A DNA stretch of 10,240 nt, from assembly GCA_002448495.1 (NCBI GenBank), contig DJYL01000043.1, forward strand, positions 1-10,240, given 5' to 3'. This DNA comes from Pseudoselenomonas ruminantium (GTDB lineage Bacteria > Bacillota > Negativicutes > Selenomonadales > Selenomonadaceae). How positions within the stretch are numbered: the stretch's first letter is position 1; every line of letters begins with the position of its first letter. Made by a program: the position numbers and the translations under genes. Of the stretch, positions 5,492 through 10,240 are shown piece by piece. Under the pieces are notes generated by a model. That model was given only the letters and a program-made list of their open reading frames with translations. It ran no database searches and had not been told where the DNA came from.

Positions 5492-6286
5492 CTACGTTGA
5501 AGTTTTTACATCCCTCAAAATACTTTTTGCAAACACAACAAAGGAATTCTCCAGCATAGTGTATGCCTTGCCACTTTCTATTGATCGCCATAAATTCTCT
5601 GCTTTTATCCATTTGATTTTGGCTGTCTGCTCTACGCAGTTTGGGAATCTCTCCTTTGCCAACTGCGCATAGCGTTTGGCACCGATTCTCTGCGCACCTT
5701 CTGTGGCGGGCGTCCGCCATTGGGGCAGATAATAATGCTGCTTGACACTACCGTCATAACCAGACAGCTGCCAAGTCGAAAAGCCTAACTCCTCAACCTG
5801 CAAAACACCATTCAGCCAAATAGCATAGCGGGTATGCACCGCCTCAAATTCACCATGCATGATGGTTTCCGTAAAAAGATAGATATAACGCTTTTTCTGC
5901 GCATCATACAACACTGTGAATTGCCCATATTCCTCACCGGTCAAAATATCCGGCATATGCGAGCCGCCCACCAAATAAATGCCCCCATGGCGCGTCCATT
6001 TACCTTCGTTGAATTCTTCACACCGCAGCTCTTGCGTTCCGTCAAAGCTGCCTGCCTTCGCCAGCAAAATCTCCAAATTGCCGTCATGGTTTAAGTCGGT
6101 CACTGCGTAATGCCATTTGTTCCAATCCGCAGCCTGCGTTGGCTGGACGAACCAGCCGTTTTCCGCCTTCGCCGTCCTCGCCAAAATTTCCAGCTGCTCC
6201 TGCACCTGCAGAGGTGCAGCGGATACAACGCCTGCACAAAGCCATGCTGCCATAAGCAGAACATAAAGCCGCTTCAACACTACCAT
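5492..6286 (-). CDS. Exported protein with an EF-hand-like DxNxDGN loop, unknown function
   Basis: A 264-residue protein with a signal peptide (basic KR at 5-6, hydrophobic core 7-20, likely cut after VSA at residue 23). The mature part contains TDLNHDGNLEILLAKAG at about 63-79. This DxNxDGxxE pattern is seen in FG-GAP/VCBS-like and dockerin-type calcium loops, with D64, N66, D68, N70 and E72 as possible ligands. The rest is rich in aromatic residues and beta strands (e.g. YGQFTVLYDAQKKRYIYLF), which suggests a beta-propeller-like or other beta sheet fold. No enzymatic motif is visible. The start at ATG 6286 has GGAGG at 6296-6300, nine bases away. It lies 57 bases after the stop of the 292-aa exported protein and is followed by a terminator, so it is the last gene of a three-gene exported-protein unit. 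Probably envelope-located; I do not recognise the family. Confidence 0.75.
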   Translation of the reverse strand: MVVLKRLYVLLMAAWLCAGVVSAAPLQVQEQLEILARTAKAENGWFVQPTQAADWNKWHYAVTDLNHDGNLEILLAKAGSFDGTQELRCEEFNEGKWTRHGGIYLVGGSHMPDILTGEEYGQFTVLYDAQKKRYIYLFTETIMHGEFEAVHTRYAIWLNGVLQVEELGFSTWQLSGYDGSVKQHYYLPQWRTPATEGAQRIGAKRYAQLAKERFPNCVEQTAKIKWIKAENLWRSIESGKAYTMLENSFVVFAKSILRDVKTST

Positions 6287-6343
6287 ATCCCTGCACCTCC
6301 ACGAAATGCTTTTTCATCCTTCACACAGACATAATGCTGTTTA

Positions 6344-7222
6344 TCAGGGAAGTTTGGTGAACTCCACACCATTATCTGTGTTTTCTTTTTTGTCCTGCCA
6401 ACGCATTATGCCATCACGCAGGACAAAGAGTGCTCGACCGTCATTATAGGCCATATTCTCTTTACTTGTACCGTTTTCTGCATAAACATAGTCGATGCGT
6501 GTGCCATCGCCGTTACTGAAAAGAATCGCCGCAAAATTGTCATAGCTGCAATGATAAACCCAACGGCTGCCTTCAGCGGCATTGCTTGCCCATTGAATTT
6601 CCACCAGTAAGCCATTCCCCTCCCGGCTTACTACAGCAGAACAGCGGCCACTGCCCCAGACGCCAACATAATCTTCTGCCTTAATGCTCGCACGGTTTTT
6701 ATCGTAGCCATTTTCGGCATAGCGCACAAAATGCATGGCTCCATCCTGCCCGGAATAAAGGTCTGTCTGCGTTGCCTTCTTTTCGTCCCTGGCAAAGGCC
6801 CCCCATTGTTCATTAGCACTCGTATACGCTGAATACCACGGCGAGGCTGTGTCCTTATCCTCAAGAACTACGCCGCCACCTTCAAAAAACGAATACCAAT
6901 AGGATTTTGAACCATCCGGATGTTCTTCAGCCGTTACCTTAACCATGCCAATGGCCCTGCCGTCTTTGTAGGTCATTTCATACTTGCCATCCGCGTAGAT
7001 GACAAGACTTCGCGCATCAGCTGTACCTGCCTCACGCCAGGTTCCGACAATAGGCTGAATACTGTGCTCACTGACCGCCGTTGCTTTCTGCACCGCTGTA
7101 CCGGCACTTTTTGCTGCCGCCACAGCAGTTTCTCCTACAGCGATACCGCTGATAAAACAGGCCGCCGCTCCGATTAGCAGCACAGGGAGCAGTATTTTCT
7201 GTATCGTTTCATATGCATACAT
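6344..7222 (-). CDS. Exported or membrane-anchored protein with two lipocalin-like beta domains, unknown function
   Basis: A 292-residue protein from ATG 7222. The frame is open further up, but AGGAGG at 7231-7236 sits eight bases from this ATG, and the extension would run into the preceding gene. Residues 9-30 form one hydrophobic segment that may be a signal peptide or an anchor; residues 31-55 are an Ala-rich, polar linker. Two similar beta-rich units follow. Unit one (about 57-145) opens IVGTWREAG and has VIYADGKYEMTYKDGRAIG. Unit two (about 185-290) opens YVGVWGSGR and has DGTRIDYVYAENG and YNDGRALFVLRDG. The G-x-W opening followed by DG-type hairpins is typical of small calycin/lipocalin-like 'GTW' domains, but this assignment is by pattern only. 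C194 and C225 are the only cysteines outside the leader and could form a disulfide. It lies 23 bases after the 134-aa exported protein, so the two are co-transcribed. No enzymatic motif seen. Confidence 0.75.
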   Translation of the reverse strand: MYAYETIQKILLPVLLIGAAACFISGIAVGETAVAAAKSAGTAVQKATAVSEHSIQPIVGTWREAGTADARSLVIYADGKYEMTYKDGRAIGMVKVTAEEHPDGSKSYWYSFFEGGGVVLEDKDTASPWYSAYTSANEQWGAFARDEKKATQTDLYSGQDGAMHFVRYAENGYDKNRASIKAEDYVGVWGSGRCSAVVSREGNGLLVEIQWASNAAEGSRWVYHCSYDNFAAILFSNGDGTRIDYVYAENGTSKENMAYNDGRALFVLRDGIMRWQDKKENTDNGVEFTKLP

Positions 7223-7245
7223 TTTAGTATCCTCCTGCGCACCAT

Positions 7246-7650
7246 TCAACCTGCCGCCTTTTCCCAATGCGTCTTGGAATGCCAGCGGTGACGATATTTG
7301 CCGTGATATTCGGGGATACCCGGATTCTGAATATAACAGGTATAAGCAACATACTGATGTGCCGGTACATAGATATCCTTCACATAATGACGGATACCCG
7401 TATCCGCCCACATCCGCTGACCGTTGTCTGCAATCAGCGTAAGGTCAATGTCCATCCACTTGACATAAGCTCCCTGATTGCCACTGTTTTCAAAGTAGCC
7501 GACAACTTCCACCTCACCCGCATGATGTATATAGACATGCTCAATCTGGAACTTGATTACCGGTCTTGCCTGTGCTGCCGACGGCAAAATTGCCGTGTAA
7601 AGCAAGGTAAACACTAAACATGCAAATAACTTTGATACATACGACCTCAT
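7246..7650 (-). CDS. Small exported beta-rich protein, unknown function
   Basis: A 134-residue protein with a strong signal peptide (K7, hydrophobic core 8-23, likely cut after AQA at residue 28), leaving a mature part of about 106 residues. This is beta-rich: VIKFQIEHVYIH, EVEVVGYFENSGNQGAYVKW, MDIDLTLIADNG, then YVAYTCYIQNPG. The 'GYFENSGNQGAYVKWMDIDLTL' type of strand pattern recalls small immunoglobulin-like secretory domains in which a fragment 'x-F-x-N-x-G' begins a strand, but I cannot name a family. The C-terminal 25 residues are rich in His and basic residues (YHGKYRHRWHSKTHW), which might bind a metal or the cell surface. The start has AGGAGG-like sequence about nine bases upstream. 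It is the first gene of the exported-protein operon, about 80 bases downstream of the candidate promoter. Confidence 0.75.
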   Translation of the reverse strand: MRSYVSKLFACLVFTLLYTAILPSAAQARPVIKFQIEHVYIHHAGEVEVVGYFENSGNQGAYVKWMDIDLTLIADNGQRMWADTGIRHYVKDIYVPAHQYVAYTCYIQNPGIPEYHGKYRHRWHSKTHWEKAAG

Positions 7651-7737
7651 GTTTCTGCCCTCCTTTTTCTTCTTTATGCCTCTTATTACCTATGCTGTTC
7701 AGACTTTCCTCTCAACCTCACATCTTTCTCCATTTTA

Positions 7738-7765
7738 ATTATATAATACTATCATTAATCTTCAA
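7738..7765 (-). promoter_or_regulatory. Sigma-70-type promoter for the three exported-protein genes
   Basis: The minus strand carries TTGAAG (7765-7760) and a perfect TATAAT (7743-7738) with a 16-base spacer, in an AT-rich stretch between the hemL terminator and the first exported-protein gene. It predicts a start near 7730 and a leader of about 80 bases. The 7651-7850 gap holds nothing else besides this and the terminator. Confidence 0.6.
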
Positions 7766-7789
7766 ACTATTTTGTTTATTTTTTGCATA

Positions 7790-7834
7790 AATCAAAAACA
7801 GGCTTGACCGGTTAAATTTCAACCAGTCAAGCCT
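7790..7834 (-). terminator. Rho-independent terminator of the hem operon
   Basis: The minus strand forms a 14-bp stem with one wobble: AGGCTTGACTGGTT (7834-7821) with AACCGGTCAAGCCT (7813-7800), around a 7-base loop. It is followed by GTTTTTGATTT. The stem begins 16 bases after the hemL stop. It is a strong end to the tetrapyrrole operon. Confidence 0.85.
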
Positions 7835-7850
7835 AACTATTGTTGTTATT

Positions 7851-9170
7851 TTATTTTTCCATAGCCGCCACAGCTGCAAATGCTTTTTCTGCTGCCGCAA
7901 TGGTTCTATCAATATCCTCGTCCGTATGGGCGCCGCTCATAAAGAGGGTTTCAAACTGGGACGGGGCAAGGTAGATGCCTTGTTCGAGCATGGCCTTGAA
8001 CCAGACCTTGAATTTTTCCTGGTCGGCATTGCAGGAGTCCTCGTAATTCAGTACATCCTTTTCGCTGAAAAAGATACCGAACATGGAACCGGCCTGATGG
8101 GCCTGAATGGCAACGCCTGCGGCTTTGGCTTTTTCCTGCCAGCCGAGGAGCAGTTTCTTGGTCTTTAAGGTCAGTTCCCGGCTGTAATCAGCCTTGCCGT
8201 CTTCCGGTTCGGCGGTGATAATCCTAAGTGTTGCCAGGCCTGCCGTCATGGCCAGCGGATTGCCGGAGAGCGTGCCTGCCTGATACACAGGGCCGGCAGG
8301 TGAAACCTTCGCCATAATGTCCTTACGTCCGCCGTAAGCTGCTACGGGCAGGCCGCCGCCGATGATTTTGCCCAGGCAGGTCAAGTCCGGCGTAATGCCA
8401 TAGGCTGCCTGTGCGCCGCCCAAGGAGGCACGGAAACCGCACATAACCTCGTCAAAAATCAGCAAAGCGCCGTGTTTTTCCGTGAGGTCACGGAGTTTTT
8501 TGAGGTAGCCCTGTTTCGGCAAAACAAGGCCCATATTGCCGGCTACCGGCTCCACGATAACGGCGGCTACTTCGTCACCGACTTCTTCCATCACTTTCGT
8601 AATGGCTTCTTCATCATTATAGGGTACAGAAATCGTATCCTGTGCCGTGCCTTTCGTTACGCCCGGCGAACTCGGCACACCGAAGGTCGCCATGCCGGAA
8701 CCGGCGTTGACGAGCAGGCTGTCGCTATGGCCATGGTAACAGCCAATGAATTTGACAATCTTTTCCCGGCCCGTATAGCCGCGCGCCAGACGCAGGGCAC
8801 TCATGGTGGCTTCGGTGCCGGAGTTGACCATGCGGATGGTTTCGATGGACGGATAGACCTCCATCACAAGCTTTGCAAGTTCCGACTCAATGCAGGTTGG
8901 CGCGCCATAGCTTGTGCCGCGGGTAACTGCTTCCTGCAGAGCCTTGACGACTTTGGGATGGGCATGGCCCACGACCATAGGTCCCCAGGAGCCAACATAG
9001 TCGATGTATTCATTGCCATCGATATCGTAAATCTTATCGCCTAACGCATGGTCGATAAACGGCGGGTTGCAGTCCACGCTCTTATAGGAACGCACGGGGC
9101 TGTTGACGCCGCCGGGCATGAGTTCTTTGGCTTCAGCAAAAGCAGCAGCGGATTTTTCCAGATTAAGCAT
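7851..9170 (-). CDS. hemL: Glutamate-1-semialdehyde 2,1-aminomutase
   Basis: HemL converts glutamate-1-semialdehyde to 5-aminolevulinate with PLP (C5 pathway of tetrapyrrole synthesis) in the cytoplasm. The protein is 439 residues, close to the family's roughly 430. Visible marks are the N-terminal [12 protein letters not shown] (18-29), the NSGTEA motif (116-121), YHGHSD (145-150), D240 in FDEVMCGFR, which contacts the PLP ring, and the PLP lysine K268 in [11 protein letters not shown]. Most family members have T rather than C at the residue in 'DEVM-x-GFR' (position 244). The start is the ATG at 9170: AAGGAGG at 9177-9183 is six bases upstream of it, whereas it abuts the ATG at 9176 and cannot serve that one. 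The gene overlaps the end of hemB by 8 bases, so the two are translationally coupled. It is the last gene of the operon. Confidence 0.97.
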   Translation of the reverse strand: MLNLEKSAAAFAEAKELMPGGVNSPVRSYKSVDCNPPFIDHALGDKIYDIDGNEYIDYVGSWGPMVVGHAHPKVVKALQEAVTRGTSYGAPTCIESELAKLVMEVYPSIETIRMVNSGTEATMSALRLARGYTGREKIVKFIGCYHGHSDSLLVNAGSGMATFGVPSSPGVTKGTAQDTISVPYNDEEAITKVMEEVGDEVAAVIVEPVAGNMGLVLPKQGYLKKLRDLTEKHGALLIFDEVMCGFRASLGGAQAAYGITPDLTCLGKIIGGGLPVAAYGGRKDIMAKVSPAGPVYQAGTLSGNPLAMTAGLATLRIITAEPEDGKADYSRELTLKTKKLLLGWQEKAKAAGVAIQAHQAGSMFGIFFSEKDVLNYEDSCNADQEKFKVWFKAMLEQGIYLAPSQFETLFMSGAHTDEDIDRTIAAAEKAFAAVAAMEK

Positions 9171-10149
9171 TTGCATCCTCCTTCAGCCAACGGGCCACGT
9201 CCATAGCATGGTAGGTGATGATGATATCGGCACCGGCACGCTTCATGGAGAGCAGGGTTTCCATAACAATGCGCTTTTCGTCAATCCAGCCGTTTTGGGC
9301 TGCCGCCTTGACCATGGCATATTCGCCGCTGACGTTATAAACAGCCACCGGATGATGGATATGGTCGCGCACCTGACGCACGATATCGAGGTAAGCCAGC
9401 GCCGGTTTTACCATGATGATATCAGCGCCTTCGGCAATATCGAGGTCAACTTCTTTGATGGCTTCATGGGCATTAGCCGGATCCATCTGATACTGACGGC
9501 GGTCACCGAAAGCCGGCGCACTGTCGGCGGCATCACGGAAGGGGCCGTAGTAGCCCGAAGCGTATTTAACCGCATAGCTCATAATCGAGACATTCTGGAA
9601 GCCGTTTTCGTCCAAAGCTTCGCGGATAGCCGCCACACGGCCGTCCATCATATCGGACGGCGCGATGATATCCACACCGCACTGTGCCTGCGAAACAGCA
9701 ACTTTCTGCAGGAGTTTCAAGGTCTTGTCGTTATCCACATAGTGGCCTTCGAGATGGCCGCAGTGGCCGTGGTCGGTATACTCACACATGCAGACGTCGC
9801 CCACAATCATAAGTTCCGGCACTTCCGCCTTAATCGCCTTGATGGCCCGCTGGACAGGGCTTGTCATATCCCATGCGCTGCTGCCATCTGCATCCTTATA
9901 TTCGGGAATGCCAAAGACTTCCACGGACGGAATGCCCAGTTCCCAGCATTCCTTGGCGGTCTTGACCGCTTCATCTACCGACAGGTGAAAACAATTCGGC
10001 ATGGAAGGGATTTCTTCCCGCACGTTTTCCCCCGGCACCACAAACAGCGGATAGACAAAATCCTTTACCGACAGGCTAGTTTCCCGTACCATTGCCCGCA
10101 TAGCGGGGCTGATGCGCATACGGCGCGGACGGAGCTTCTGTTCATACAT
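9163..10149 (-). CDS. hemB: Porphobilinogen synthase (5-aminolevulinate dehydratase)
   Basis: HemB joins two 5-aminolevulinate molecules to porphobilinogen, the step after HemL. The protein is 328 residues, as expected. Both Schiff-base lysines are present: K195 (in [15 protein letters not shown]) and K248 (in [11 protein letters not shown]). The metal region [13 protein letters not shown] has the cysteine triad C120, C122 and C130, so this is a zinc-type enzyme, not the Asp/Mg type. The numbering agrees with E. coli HemB to within one residue. The start is ATG 10149, with AGGAG (10160-10164) ten bases upstream and the family-like N-terminus [12 protein letters not shown]. The frame is open beyond that but would run into hemD. 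It lies 16 nt after hemD and overlaps hemL by 8, so all three are one operon. Confidence 0.97.
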   Translation of the reverse strand: MYEQKLRPRRMRISPAMRAMVRETSLSVKDFVYPLFVVPGENVREEIPSMPNCFHLSVDEAVKTAKECWELGIPSVEVFGIPEYKDADGSSAWDMTSPVQRAIKAIKAEVPELMIVGDVCMCEYTDHGHCGHLEGHYVDNDKTLKLLQKVAVSQAQCGVDIIAPSDMMDGRVAAIREALDENGFQNVSIMSYAVKYASGYYGPFRDAADSAPAFGDRRQYQMDPANAHEAIKEVDLDIAEGADIIMVKPALAYLDIVRQVRDHIHHPVAVYNVSGEYAMVKAAAQNGWIDEKRIVMETLLSMKRAGADIIITYHAMDVARWLKEDANA

Positions 10150-10165
10150 GATATAACATCTCCTA

Positions 10166-10240
10166 TTATTTGCAGATGGCCTCCACAAGACCATCAATGG
10201 TATATTCTTTAGCGACAATATCCGGCTCAATGCCTAAGGA
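10166..10240 (-). CDS. hemD: Uroporphyrinogen-III synthase, C-terminal end (cut by window edge)
   Basis: The last 24 codons and stop of a gene entering from the right edge. The peptide reads [20 protein letters not shown] then AICK. '[14 protein letters not shown]' is the usual end of HemD, and of the uroporphyrinogen-III methyltransferase/synthase (CobA-HemD) fusions common in Firmicutes. Which of the two it is cannot be told from 24 residues. HemD closes hydroxymethylbilane to uroporphyrinogen III. The position directly before hemB supports the call. The stop is 16 bases before the hemB start, and the hemB ribosome site begins immediately after it. Confidence 0.8.
   Translation of the reverse strand, partial: SLGIEPDIVAKEYTIDGLVEAICK

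Noticed and set aside
8472..9044. A 190-codon plus-strand open frame opposite hemL
   Set aside because: Same reasoning: full antisense overlap with hemL and a low-complexity product (repeated G/F/H/R) with no motif.
9103..10212. A 369-codon open frame on the plus strand opposite hemB and the start of hemL
   Set aside because: It lies entirely opposite two certain genes with full catalytic motifs, its His/Arg-rich product has no family-like pattern, and no ribosome site stands before it. It is a product of GC-skewed codon use in hemB.

Overview
The window looks like a chromosomal piece from a low-to-medium-GC anaerobic Firmicute of the diderm Negativicutes type (Selenomonas/Mitsuokella-like). 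This rests on the HemD-HemB-HemL order with strong AGGAGG-type ribosome sites, several small exported proteins including one with a BamE/SmpA-like pattern, and gene content; the taxon is an inference. Every gene I can support lies on the minus strand, so transcription runs from high to low coordinates.

From right to left: (1) 10240-7790 is the end of a tetrapyrrole operon: the last codons of hemD (uroporphyrinogen-III synthase), then hemB (porphobilinogen synthase), then hemL (glutamate-1-semialdehyde aminomutase), closed by a strong hairpin terminator. Together they carry out late C5-pathway steps from glutamate to uroporphyrinogen III. (2) 7765-5426 is a separate unit of three exported proteins of unknown function (134, 292 and 264 aa), with a recognisable promoter in front and a rho-independent terminator behind. 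(3) 5410-3705 is a small, visibly more AT-rich accessory patch. It holds a serine recombinase cut off after its catalytic domain, about 290 bp of AT-rich non-coding DNA, and a tightly coupled three-gene cassette: a DUF3791 protein, a DUF3990 protein (ADP-ribosyltransferase-like pattern) and a small helical protein. The cassette looks like a toxin-antitoxin-type or effector module and is the most interesting part of the window. (4) 3673-1 is a tightly packed operon: membrane-anchored alpha/beta hydrolase, D-aminoacyl-tRNA deacylase (dtd), M29 metalloaminopeptidase, an exported protein with two BamE-like repeats, and the start of a YitT-family membrane protein cut by the window edge. Its genes overlap by 1 to 7 nt or are 13 nt apart. 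The first gene is preceded by a 14-bp stem-loop that would bury its own ribosome site.

Several start codons were moved inward from the longest open frame because the Shine-Dalgarno sequence fits only the inner start (aminopeptidase, dtd, DUF3791, recombinase, the 292-aa exported protein, hemL, hemB). I found no RNA genes, CRISPR array, complete insertion sequence or prophage.
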